Shown here piece after piece: positions 33,885 to 42,606 of a stretch of 64,000 nt of DNA. The translations under genes were made by a program, and so were the position numbers. The stretch's first letter is position 1, and the number at the start of each line of letters is the position of its first letter. Location of the stretch: contig CAYJJX010000003.1 in NCBI GenBank assembly GCA_964370605.1, positions 83,879 through 147,878 of the forward strand, given 5' to 3'. The notes under the pieces are model-generated. The model was not told the origin of the DNA and ran no database searches. It saw only the letters and a list, made by a program, of their open reading frames with translations. This DNA is from CAYJBH01 sp964370605 (GTDB lineage: Bacteria > Bacillota > Clostridia > Oscillospirales > Ruminococcaceae).

Positions 33885-35848
33885 TAGTAAAGCCCTCTCG
33901 TGAACTCGTTGTCAAACGGTGCGCCGCTTGAAAAAATGTCAATCAACTCTATCACTCGCTCCGGCGATTCGGTCGTCATATAAAGGGTGAAAAAGTCGAC
34001 CGCAAACTCGTTTTGACGATCGCCGACATAGAGCGGTACCGCGTTTAAAATCTCCACAAAACTGCCTCGTCGCACTATCGGCAGACGGCGATTTTTTCGA
34101 TCGATCAACTCATCGCCGATCAGCTCATGGCAAGCGCCACCCAGCATCAGCGGAAAATGACCGTACCCGATAACCCCGACATTTTGTGGGAATTCGGCAG
34201 AGTCAACGGCAGACGTCTCTACCGAAAGGGTGACATCACAAACGTCTTGTGATTGATAAAACTCACAGGCGATGCGATTGGTTATGTTGAGACCAAATCC
34301 GCCGTGCAGTATGCCGTCGCACAGCTCAAGGTGAGCCGGATTATCCGCCATAAAATGCCGATAGCCAAGCGCTTTTGCCGCCGAGACGAGTTGCCTTGCC
34401 GTCTCGTCGTCACAACCCCTTGACAGCTCGATTGCCGCTTTTTCACGAAGCTCTGCAGGAAATAATTCCGCTTGTTCGGCAGGAATGATTATGAGCTCAA
34501 AAAGCTCGGTGTTGACAAACTGCAGCTGGCTTAAATCGGACACACGCAGACGGAGTTTTTTTTCGCCGTTTTTCGGTTTTATGGTAGGCGGTGGCAAGGA
34601 ATAGTCGGTTAGGGCATAACCCTCAACCTCGCCGCGAAGATCACTAAGGCGTTCTAAAAGCTCCCTGCGGAGTGTTGCAACCTCTTTGGACGGAACAAAC
34701 AAACCCTCTTGCAGAGATAGTTTGACGGAATTCACAAAAAAGGGAGTGCCACCGGTTTTTCTCACGGCGTTTTCAAGAGCTGTGCTTTGATCCCGTTCGG
34801 TCGGCTCGGTCGCAACCGAAATTGTCTCGCTGACATTGTCATCGCCGCAGGTTATCTTTAGCGTTAGGCTGTCATCACTCAGGGTTAAAATCGCATCGAC
34901 CGCAACGCTTTGCCGCTCAATGCGATAGAGTGCGCGCAGGCTCGGCAAAAGTTCTCGCATTTTTTCTGCGTCTCGTTCGGTGCGAGAACCGAAAATATCC
35001 TGAGTCGCTTGGTCGAGATGACCGTCCGTAAATCCACCGTGGCTGAAGGCAGTGCTGAGTGTGTCCATGTCGAATGGTTGACCGTCACGACCTTTTACGG
35101 CAGAGTCCACCGCACAGGCAACATATTCTGCCGTGCGCATCCGTCCTTCGATTTTTGCGGCGGTGATGCCGACCTCGGCAAGCTCTGGAAGACGATGAAG
35201 GGTGCAAAGATCTTTAAGCGAGAGCAGCGATGCCTCGTTTTTGGTGTTATTAGAGCGATAGGAAAGTCTGCATGGCGATGCACAGCTTCCTTTGTTTGCA
35301 CTGCGTCCGCCTAAAAATGCGCTCATGTAGCAACCGCCCGACACGCTGTAACAGAGAGCACCGTGCACAAAGACTTCGAGTTCCGGTCCTTGTTTTGACG
35401 CCTCGGCAATGGTATCAAGGTTTGCTTCACGACCGATTACGACCCGTTTAAAGCCAAAATCACCCAGCAGTTTTACCGCCGACGGTGTCAGCGCACTGCA
35501 CTGGGTAGAGGCATGGAGAGGCAGGTCGGGGCACAGCTTCCTTGCCACGGTGAGCACCGCCATATCTTGCACGATAATGGCATCGACGCCACATTTGGCG
35601 ACCGCTTTTATTGTCTCGACCAGCTCGTCAAGTGCGGAATTTTGTATCAGAGTATTAAGCGCAACAAAAACCCGCACCCCCCGTGTATGGCAAAAGCCGA
35701 CGGTTTGTTGCAGGTTTTCAAGATGGAAATTCTCGGCAAAGGCGCGTGCGCTGAACCGTTGTAGGCCAAGATAAATTGCATCTGCACCGCATCGCACCGC
35801 GGCGGCAAGCATTTCAGCGTTTCCGGCAGGGGCCGTTATTTCCGGCAT
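33881..35848 (-). CDS. U32 family peptidase / RlhA-like protein
   Basis: 655 aa. N-terminal U32 TIM-barrel-like domain: MPEITAPAGNAEMLAAAVRCGADAIYLG, HGALCYSVSGGCYMSA and the cysteine cluster CASPC; relatives such as RlhA and TrhP hydroxylate rRNA or tRNA, while others are called collagenases. The C-terminal half is a DUF3656-like region. I start at MPEITAPAG by family match; the frame is open 37 codons further upstream, into zapA, with no good ribosome site. It lies 10 nt after zapA. Confidence 0.88.
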   Translation of the reverse strand: MPEITAPAGNAEMLAAAVRCGADAIYLGLQRFSARAFAENFHLENLQQTVGFCHTRGVRVFVALNTLIQNSALDELVETIKAVAKCGVDAIIVQDMAVLTVARKLCPDLPLHASTQCSALTPSAVKLLGDFGFKRVVIGREANLDTIAEASKQGPELEVFVHGALCYSVSGGCYMSAFLGGRSANKGSCASPCRLSYRSNNTKNEASLLSLKDLCTLHRLPELAEVGITAAKIEGRMRTAEYVACAVDSAVKGRDGQPFDMDTLSTAFSHGGFTDGHLDQATQDIFGSRTERDAEKMRELLPSLRALYRIERQSVAVDAILTLSDDSLTLKITCGDDNVSETISVATEPTERDQSTALENAVRKTGGTPFFVNSVKLSLQEGLFVPSKEVATLRRELLERLSDLRGEVEGYALTDYSLPPPTIKPKNGEKKLRLRVSDLSQLQFVNTELFELIIIPAEQAELFPAELREKAAIELSRGCDDETARQLVSAAKALGYRHFMADNPAHLELCDGILHGGFGLNITNRIACEFYQSQDVCDVTLSVETSAVDSAEFPQNVGVIGYGHFPLMLGGACHELIGDELIDRKNRRLPIVRRGSFVEILNAVPLYVGDRQNEFAVDFFTLYMTTESPERVIELIDIFSSGAPFDNEFTRGLYY

Positions 35849-35858
35849 CGGGTGTACG

Positions 35859-36209
35859 TTAAAAATTTGTAGGTTCCTTTTTTGAGGCTTCCAGTTCACG
35901 TTTTGTGCGATTGAGCTCTCTTTTGACATCCTCAAGCTCCATTTTACTGCGTGCGGCATCTTCCAGATAGTCTTTTATCTGGGATCTCATGTTTTCTGCC
36001 GTCATCTGACTTTTTTGCAGGTCGTCAAGAAAACCGAGCGCTGTGAGCACAGCGGCGGTGGTGACGGAGGCAGACGGTGATGTAATCATGATAGACTGCA
36101 TCGCCTCATCAAGCTTTGCTGCAAGCTCGATAAGATATGCCTCGTCGTCGTTTGTGGATACTATGTAATCGCTTCCGCAGATATCTAAACGAACTTTGGT
36201 CATGGACAT
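35859..36209 (-). CDS. zapA: cell division protein ZapA
   Basis: 116 aa. N-terminal ZapA domain VRLDICGSDYIVSTNDDEAYLIELAAKLDEAM, then a long coiled coil (about residues 60-112) rich in Lys/Glu. ZapA crosslinks FtsZ filaments at the Z-ring. GAGGA lies before the start. In Bacillota zapA often precedes a U32 peptidase gene, as here. Confidence 0.9.
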   Translation of the reverse strand: MSMTKVRLDICGSDYIVSTNDDEAYLIELAAKLDEAMQSIMITSPSASVTTAAVLTALGFLDDLQKSQMTAENMRSQIKDYLEDAARSKMELEDVKRELNRTKRELEASKKEPTNF

Positions 36210-36339
36210 TAATCCTCATCCCTTTCTCTATACAGATGCCTTTTTGGCATAATTTTGTCTTTCAAGTTTTATTATATCAAAAAAAAAGAAAAATGCAACT
36301 TGTTTTTTTAAGTAAATTTGCCGAAAAATGAAAACTCTA

Positions 36340-36368
36340 TTGAATTATCACATTTTATTCTATATAAT
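36340..36368 (+). promoter_or_regulatory. promoter for glgP
   Basis: TTGAAT (36340-36345), 17 nt, TATAAT (36363-36368). The predicted start near 36375 agrees with the GTG start at 36412 and rules out the longer frame from 36328. Confidence 0.8.
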
Positions 36369-36411
36369 GAAAATAAGCTGTAATGTTATATATAAAAGAA
36401 AGAGGTTTATA

Positions 36412-38829
36412 GTGACCGAACAATATACAGTAGAACAACTCGAGGGTATGTTCATTGAAACGCTGACACGCAACTACTCGTCGACACCGCAAACTGCTTC
36501 AGAAGATACGATTTACAGAGCATTTGCTAGCTTGTGTCGCCAGATTATGAGTGATAAACACAAGAAATTTATTTCTAAGACATACGGAGAAAACAAAAAG
36601 CAAGTTTATTATCTTTCGATGGAATTCCTAATGGGTCGGAGCCTAAAGAACAGCCTTTTCAGTCTCGGACTGAGCAAGACTGCGGAGAAGGTGCTGAAGA
36701 AATATGATGTTAACATCGAAAATATTTATGAGATGGAGCCCGATGCCGGGCTTGGTAACGGTGGTCTCGGACGACTTGCCGCCTGTTACCTAGATGCGCT
36801 CGCAATGGAGTGCTTGCCGGCAACGGGTTATTCTATTCTTTATGAGTTTGGCATGTTCAAACAAAAAATTGTGGACGGTTGGCAACGAGAGACGACCGAC
36901 AACTGGTTGCCGGGCGGCACCGTTTGGCTGAAATCACATCCGGAACAGGCAAAGGAAATTCGTTTCGGCGGTGAGATTCATGAGGAGTGGGATGGCAGTT
37001 TTCACAATGTACAGCACAGGAATTATACTCCGGTGCTTGCGGTGCCGAGCGACATGTATGTGAGTGGCTATGATGGTGAAGGCGTAAGCCAACTTCGTCT
37101 GTGGTCGGCAAAATCGCCGAGCTTCGATATGGACAGCTTCAATAGCGGAAACTATTCAAATGTGTTGCAACAAAACCATACCGCAGAGCTGATTTCTAAG
37201 GTGCTTTACCCCAATGACAACCATATAGAGGGCAAGATACTGCGCCTGCAACAGCAATACTTTTTGTCGGCCGCCTCGGTATCGGACATTGTCGGAAGGC
37301 ATCTTGAACAGTATGGTTCCATCGAAAATCTGCCGGACAAGGTAGCGATTCACATCAACGACACACATCCGACACTCGCCATTCCTGAGCTGATGAGATT
37401 GCTTCTTGACGACTGCGGGTTTGATTGGGAAAATGCGTTTTCTATCTGTGAACGGACATTTGCCTATACGAATCACACGGTCATGAGTGAGGCATTGGAA
37501 TGTTGGAACGAGGACATGTTCCGAAACACCCTTCCGAGAATATATCAGATAATATGTGAGATGGATCGTCGTGCACGGGTTGCAATAAATGATAAATTCC
37601 CGAATGATTACAGTAAAATGGATCACATGTCGTTGATCGCATATGGGGTTATCAGAATGGCAAACATCTGCTGTTTTGTTGCACACTCTATAAACGGCGT
37701 ATCAAAACTTCACTCCGAGATTATCAAGGAAAGTGTTTTTCACGATTACTATATGCTCACACCGCAAAAGTTTAAAAATGTGACCAACGGTATTGCATAT
37801 CGACGCTGGTTGCTCCAGAGCAATGAAGGGCTGACCGATCTTTTGAAAGAGGTTATCGGTCCTGAGTTTACACACAATGCCAATGAGCTGATGAAGTTAG
37901 AGCGATTTGCCGACGATGCGTCGGTGCTGGATCGTCTTGGTAAAGTGAAACTGGAAAACAAAAAAGTTTTTGCAGACTATATTAAAGGCGTCTATGACAT
38001 TACCATTGACCCGACCTCAATATTCGATTGTCAGGTAAAACGACTCCATGAATACAAGCGTCAACATCTTAATGCACTCAATATTTTGGCACAGTACCTT
38101 GATCTGAAGAGCGGTCGAATAAAAGTATCTGACTTTGTGCCGCGCACCTATATATTCGGCGCCAAGGCGGCGCCCGGATATTATCTTGCAAAGCAGATCA
38201 TTCGCCTTATTGTGAATATTCAACAGATGTTGGAAAAAGACCCTGTGGTCAAAAACCTTATCCGAATTGTCTATCTTGAAGATTACAACGTCACGACCAG
38301 TGAACGCTTGATGCCGGCATCGGAGGTCAGTGAACAGATATCGCTTGCCGGAACGGAGGCCTCCGGTACCGGAAACATGAAGTTTATGTTGTCGGGAGCT
38401 ATTACTATCGGCACGCTGGATGGTGCGAACGTTGAGATTGCAGAGGCTGTCGGAAACGACAATTTTGTTCAGTTCGGTATGCTCACCCACGAGGCACAAC
38501 AGCTCGCAAGGGCGGGATATCATCCGTCGCCCTACATCGAGTCCGATCCCATCGCAAAAGAGGTGCTGAAATTTATCGAGCATGGTATAAACGGCAATTC
38601 GTTCGGTGAAATTGTTGACAACCTTCGCAATTATGATAGCTATATGGTCATGGCTGACTTCGCAGACTATCGCCGGGCGCAGGCGGATGTTAGCACTATA
38701 TATAAAGATAGCAGAAGATTTGACCGAATGAGCCTTATGAACATCGCCAACGCCGGAATATTTTCCGCCGACCGTTCGGTAACCGATTATGCAAGGGACA
38801 TATGGAACATGAAACCGGTAGGGCGCTAA
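36412..38829 (+). CDS. glgP: glycogen/maltodextrin phosphorylase
   Basis: 805 aa PLP enzyme that releases glucose-1-phosphate from alpha-1,4-glucans. Seen: YYLSMEFLMGRSLKNSL, GNGGLGRLAACYLDA, KRLHEYKRQ, and the PLP lysine in the signature EASGTGNMKFMLSGA. GTG start with AGAGG 7 nt upstream; 28 extra upstream codons lie across the promoter and are rejected. Followed 59 nt later by a GH13 enzyme, which fits a storage or dextrin degradation pair. Confidence 0.96.
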   Translation: MTEQYTVEQLEGMFIETLTRNYSSTPQTASEDTIYRAFASLCRQIMSDKHKKFISKTYGENKKQVYYLSMEFLMGRSLKNSLFSLGLSKTAEKVLKKYDVNIENIYEMEPDAGLGNGGLGRLAACYLDALAMECLPATGYSILYEFGMFKQKIVDGWQRETTDNWLPGGTVWLKSHPEQAKEIRFGGEIHEEWDGSFHNVQHRNYTPVLAVPSDMYVSGYDGEGVSQLRLWSAKSPSFDMDSFNSGNYSNVLQQNHTAELISKVLYPNDNHIEGKILRLQQQYFLSAASVSDIVGRHLEQYGSIENLPDKVAIHINDTHPTLAIPELMRLLLDDCGFDWENAFSICERTFAYTNHTVMSEALECWNEDMFRNTLPRIYQIICEMDRRARVAINDKFPNDYSKMDHMSLIAYGVIRMANICCFVAHSINGVSKLHSEIIKESVFHDYYMLTPQKFKNVTNGIAYRRWLLQSNEGLTDLLKEVIGPEFTHNANELMKLERFADDASVLDRLGKVKLENKKVFADYIKGVYDITIDPTSIFDCQVKRLHEYKRQHLNALNILAQYLDLKSGRIKVSDFVPRTYIFGAKAAPGYYLAKQIIRLIVNIQQMLEKDPVVKNLIRIVYLEDYNVTTSERLMPASEVSEQISLAGTEASGTGNMKFMLSGAITIGTLDGANVEIAEAVGNDNFVQFGMLTHEAQQLARAGYHPSPYIESDPIAKEVLKFIEHGINGNSFGEIVDNLRNYDSYMVMADFADYRRAQADVSTIYKDSRRFDRMSLMNIANAGIFSADRSVTDYARDIWNMKPVGR

Positions 38830-38888
38830 ACATCTGAATTTTCCGCGACAATCGAGTAAAGCATGTTCGGAAAGGAATGGATATTGTT

Positions 38889-40694
38889 ATGGATTATCCG
38901 ATATACTGCAGTATAAGTGAAGAGTACAAAAAACCATTCGGTGCGGTTTCGATAGGCACAAAGGTCAGCTTCACCCTGCATATCCCGAGCGAGATGGAAA
39001 TTGAATGCCCGAGGCTGTTTTTTGCCTTTGACGGCGAAGCGGCTGTCGAGTATAAGATGAAAAAGACTGCGACCAAAAAGGATAGGGAACTTTTTTCTGT
39101 CGAAGTTAAGACACAGAAGGTCGGCCTGCATTTTTATTGGTTCGATCTCTATAAAGATTGGCAAAAGATATATCGTGGTCGATTTGGCAATGGATATATG
39201 ACACAAGGGGACGGTGAGTGGTTCCGCCTTTTCGTGCACCAAAAGGAATACGATGTTCCGGAGTGGCTGGTCGGCGGCACCATGTATCAGATATTTCCCG
39301 ATCGTTTCTACGACGCAATACCGGACAAGGTTATGCCGTTTCCGGATAGGATTCTGCGCCCAAACAAGGACGGCGAGCCATATTTTTGGGCAAATGAAAT
39401 ACCGGAAGGGCATCTGAATCAGGACTATTTCGGTGGGGATTTTGAGGGTATAAAGCAAAAATTACCATACCTCGAAAGCCTTGGGGTAACCTGCATCTAT
39501 CTGAATCCGATATTTGAGGCTCACTCTAACCATCGCTATAACACCGCAGATTATCTCAACGCCGACCCGATGCTCGGCACAAATGAGGAGTTTTCTGAAC
39601 TTTGCGCCGCCGCAAAAGAGCGTGGCATTCGTATCATTTTGGATGCGGTGTTCAGTCATACCGGAGACGACAGCATCTATTTTGACCGCAATGCGCGCTA
39701 TGGTCAAAACGGTGCATATCACAGTATCGCAAGCCCTTATCGAAGTTGGTATATTTTCCACCCCGACTACCCTTTCGGTTATCGTTGTTGGTGGGGGTTT
39801 TCGACTTTGCCGGAGGTCAACGAGTCGAACCCGTACTATCGTGACTTTATCTGCGGCAAGGGTGGTGTCATCGACCATTGGTTATCGCTCGGTGCTTCCG
39901 GTTTTCGACTGGATGTTGCGGACGAACTTCCGGACGACTTCATTGAAGACATTCGTCGTGCAATCAAGTCGCACGGGAAAGACTTCTATCTTGTCGGTGA
40001 GGTCTGGGAGGATGCAACGACCAAGGTCAGTTATGATTATCGACGAAAATATCTGCACGGAGATCATCTCGACAGCGTCATGAACTATCCGTTTAAAGAG
40101 GCGGTGATTGAGTTTGTGAAAAGCGGAGACTCGAGCGGGCCGATGGAACGCATTATGCAGATTGTGGAAAACTACCCGAACAAAGCTCTTGCCTGCGCTA
40201 TGAACTTTTTGTCGACCCATGACACTATGCGTGCCTTGACAGAAATTGCCGGAGATCCAATCGCAAACCATGATCGTTACTGGCAAAGCGGCAGAGTTAT
40301 TACGGGAGAGAGGCTGAGTTTCGGAAAGCGCCTTGTACGACTTGCATATGCCTTGCTGTTCACGCTACCCGGTGTGCCTTGCGTTTACTATGGCGATGAG
40401 GTGTATATGCAAGGTTATAAAGATCCTTTTAACAGAGGTTACTACGACTGGTTGCAGACCGACAATACGCTTCGCGACGAGATAACAAAGCTGTCAAAGC
40501 TTCGTCGTGACAACAAACTTTTCAAATATGGCGGTATGCAGGTGCTTGAGACCTCGCTCGGGTTTACAGCTTTTAGGAGGTTTGAGAAAACTAAAGAAAT
40601 TTTGGTTTTAGTCAACCGCACTTCGAAGCTGAGATCTTTTGAATACAAAGGCAAATCATTCGAGGTGAAACCGTACGATTATTCTATTATATAA
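38889..40694 (+). CDS. GH13 alpha-glucan hydrolase (neopullulanase/cyclomaltodextrinase-like)
   Basis: 601 aa. An N-terminal beta-sandwich domain (about 1-125), then the TIM barrel with all four conserved regions: DAVFSHTGDD, GFRLDVADE (nucleophile Asp), VGEVWED (acid Glu) and LSTHDTMR. No signal peptide, so it is intracellular and would debranch or shorten dextrins for the phosphorylase upstream. The ATG at 38889 has AAAGGA 12 nt upstream; the ATG at 38877 overlaps that site. NfeD-like gene follows 9 nt later. Confidence 0.93.
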   Translation: MDYPIYCSISEEYKKPFGAVSIGTKVSFTLHIPSEMEIECPRLFFAFDGEAAVEYKMKKTATKKDRELFSVEVKTQKVGLHFYWFDLYKDWQKIYRGRFGNGYMTQGDGEWFRLFVHQKEYDVPEWLVGGTMYQIFPDRFYDAIPDKVMPFPDRILRPNKDGEPYFWANEIPEGHLNQDYFGGDFEGIKQKLPYLESLGVTCIYLNPIFEAHSNHRYNTADYLNADPMLGTNEEFSELCAAAKERGIRIILDAVFSHTGDDSIYFDRNARYGQNGAYHSIASPYRSWYIFHPDYPFGYRCWWGFSTLPEVNESNPYYRDFICGKGGVIDHWLSLGASGFRLDVADELPDDFIEDIRRAIKSHGKDFYLVGEVWEDATTKVSYDYRRKYLHGDHLDSVMNYPFKEAVIEFVKSGDSSGPMERIMQIVENYPNKALACAMNFLSTHDTMRALTEIAGDPIANHDRYWQSGRVITGERLSFGKRLVRLAYALLFTLPGVPCVYYGDEVYMQGYKDPFNRGYYDWLQTDNTLRDEITKLSKLRRDNKLFKYGGMQVLETSLGFTAFRRFEKTKEILVLVNRTSKLRSFEYKGKSFEVKPYDYSII

Positions 40695-40703
40695 AGGAGG
40701 AAT

Positions 40704-41141
40704 ATGGATTTGAGTTCTATAATATGGCTTGTTTTTACATTGGTTCTATTTGCATTTGAGGCATTTACTGCGGCGTTGGTGAGCATATGGTTCGCCATAG
40801 GTGCGGTAGCGGCTTTCATCAGTTCGCTCATTTTTCCGAACAACTATATATTGCAAATCGTTGTATTTTTGGCGGTCAGTCTTTTGATGTTGCTTGTTAC
40901 CCGTCCGCTTGCCAAAAAGTATATGCCAAGCAAAAAAAATGTGCAGCCGACGAACACTGAGCGACTAATTGGTCGACGTGCCGTTGTCACCGAACCGATA
41001 AAAGCAGACAAAAAGGGTAGGGTGTACGTCGACGGGCAGAGCTGGTCGGCGACAAGTTCTGCAGAGTTTGATACCGACGATGTCTGTATCGTGGAATCCA
41101 TTGAAGGTGCTACGTTGATGGTGGTACCGACAGCAAAATAA
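40704..41141 (+). CDS. NfeD family membrane protein
   Basis: 145 aa. Two to three membrane helices at the N-terminus, then the small soluble OB-fold (residues 80-145: RLIGRRAVVTEPIKADKKGRVYVDGQSWSA). NfeD proteins pair with SPFH scaffolds; the SPFH gene follows 45 nt downstream, supporting the call. AAAGGAGG before ATG. Confidence 0.92.
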   Translation: MDLSSIIWLVFTLVLFAFEAFTAALVSIWFAIGAVAAFISSLIFPNNYILQIVVFLAVSLLMLLVTRPLAKKYMPSKKNVQPTNTERLIGRRAVVTEPIKADKKGRVYVDGQSWSATSSAEFDTDDVCIVESIEGATLMVVPTAK

Positions 41142-41186
41142 TCAGTACATATTTTTTATTGTAACATAAAGAAAGGATAGATAACC

Positions 41187-42086
41187 ATGCCACAGTTAAT
41201 TGCGCTCATTGTATTTGTATTTATACTTCTTGTCATTGCAGCGGCAAATATTATTATCGTCCCACAGGCGAATGCGTATATTGTAGAGCGTTTGGGAGTT
41301 TATCGTTGTACCTGGGAGGCCGGACTTCATCTTAAATTGCCTTTCCTTGACAGGGTTGCTAAAAAGGTGCTCTTGAAAGAGCAGGTCATTGATTTCAAGC
41401 CGCAACCGGTTATTACTCGAGACAATGTAACGATGCAGATCGATTCAGTTGTGTTTTTTCAGGTGACCGATCCGAAGCTTTATACCTATGAAATTGATCG
41501 CCCCATCATGGCGATCGAAAACCTTACCGCTACCAATCTTCGAAATATAATCGGCGACATGGAGTTGGACAGCACACTTGCAAGCCGCGATGTCATCAAC
41601 ACAAAAATCACAACGGTTTTGGACGAAGCGACCGATAAATGGGGTATCAAGGTTAATCGCGTGGAACTCAAAAACATTATGCCGCCTGCCGAGATTCAAG
41701 ACGCGATGGAAAAACAGATGAAGGCAGAGCGCCAGCGTCGTGAAACGCTGCTACGCGCAGAGGGTGAAAAACGCAGTCAGATTCTCGTTGCGGAGGGTGA
41801 AAAGGAAAGCGCGATCCTGCGTGCCGATGCTGTCAAGGAGCAAAAAATCCGTGAAGCTGTCGGTGAGGCAGAAGCAATCATGACCGTCCAAAGGGCGCTT
41901 GCGGACAGTCTCAAAATGCTAAACGAATCGGCACCCAACGATAGCGTTTTGAAACTTAAAAGTTTAGAGGCGCTCGAAAAGGTTGCGAACGGAAATGCAA
42001 CAAAGATGATTATACCGAGCGAAATTCAGGACATCGCGGGGCTGGTCGGCTCGCTAAAAATGATAGCCGAGGATAGCAAGAAATAA
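41187..42086 (+). CDS. SPFH/band 7 membrane scaffold protein
   Basis: 299 aa stomatin/QmcA-type. One N-terminal membrane helix, then the SPFH domain (IIVPQANAYIVERLGVYRCTWEAGLHLKLPFLDRV ... MEKQMKAERQRRETLLRAEGEKRSQILVAEGEKESA, coiled coil about 185-240). Organises membrane microdomains; partner NfeD is adjacent. Confidence 0.95.
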   Translation: MPQLIALIVFVFILLVIAAANIIIVPQANAYIVERLGVYRCTWEAGLHLKLPFLDRVAKKVLLKEQVIDFKPQPVITRDNVTMQIDSVVFFQVTDPKLYTYEIDRPIMAIENLTATNLRNIIGDMELDSTLASRDVINTKITTVLDEATDKWGIKVNRVELKNIMPPAEIQDAMEKQMKAERQRRETLLRAEGEKRSQILVAEGEKESAILRADAVKEQKIREAVGEAEAIMTVQRALADSLKMLNESAPNDSVLKLKSLEALEKVANGNATKMIIPSEIQDIAGLVGSLKMIAEDSKK

Positions 42087-42173
42087 ATTTGAATCGGTAA
42101 AAGTTTGTTGCTTTTTACCAAAAATATTATTACAAAATTATTACGTTTTCAGCTTTTTTTTCTTGGAATATGC

Positions 42174-42202
42174 TTGTAATAAGCTTTGATGTATGTTACA
42201 AT
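42174..42202 (+). promoter_or_regulatory. promoter of the V-type ATPase operon
   Basis: TTGTAA (42174-42179), 17 nt, TACAAT (42197-42202). Leader of about 80 nt to the first gene. Confidence 0.7.
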
Positions 42203-42291
42203 TTTAGTAGTGCAAGACAAAAGGCATGACTACAGTTTGCTTTTGTTTTAATATGGTTTTACGGACTAAAAAATTGAATTTGGAGATGTTT

Positions 42292-42606
42292 ATGGCTTTG
42301 GATGCGATAAAAGAGGTCAGCGAGGCGGAACGTCAGGCGGATCTTATAACCGAAGAGGCTCAAAAGGAGGCGAGGGCAATTGTTGCCGCCGCCAAGGTTG
42401 AGGGCGAAAAGGCATGTGACGATGCGGTTGCAGCTGCTCGTGAAGAAATTGCCGCAAACCTCAAAAAACAGGAAGAACTCGCCATTGCAGCCGAGGCAAA
42501 GGCAAAGCAACGCTCGATCGAAGAGTGTGCAAACCTTGAAAAACAGGCACAGGCACAGATGGATAAAGCTACGAAGTTTATTATCGACAAGGTGACAAAC
42601 AACTAA
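42292..42606 (+). CDS. ntpF: V-type ATPase subunit G/H (peripheral stalk)
   Basis: 104 aa, almost entirely coiled coil with Ala/Glu/Lys heptads, as in the stator subunit that pairs with subunit E. ATG 42292 has GGAGA upstream; 22 earlier codons in frame are not coiled coil and are rejected. Its stop overlaps the start of the next gene (TAATG). Confidence 0.88.
   Translation: MALDAIKEVSEAERQADLITEEAQKEARAIVAAAKVEGEKACDDAVAAAREEIAANLKKQEELAIAAEAKAKQRSIEECANLEKQAQAQMDKATKFIIDKVTNN

Noticed and set aside
36328..36411. Longer glgP N-terminus starting at 36328
   Set aside because: It runs through the -35/-10 promoter and the GTG at 36412 has the ribosome site.
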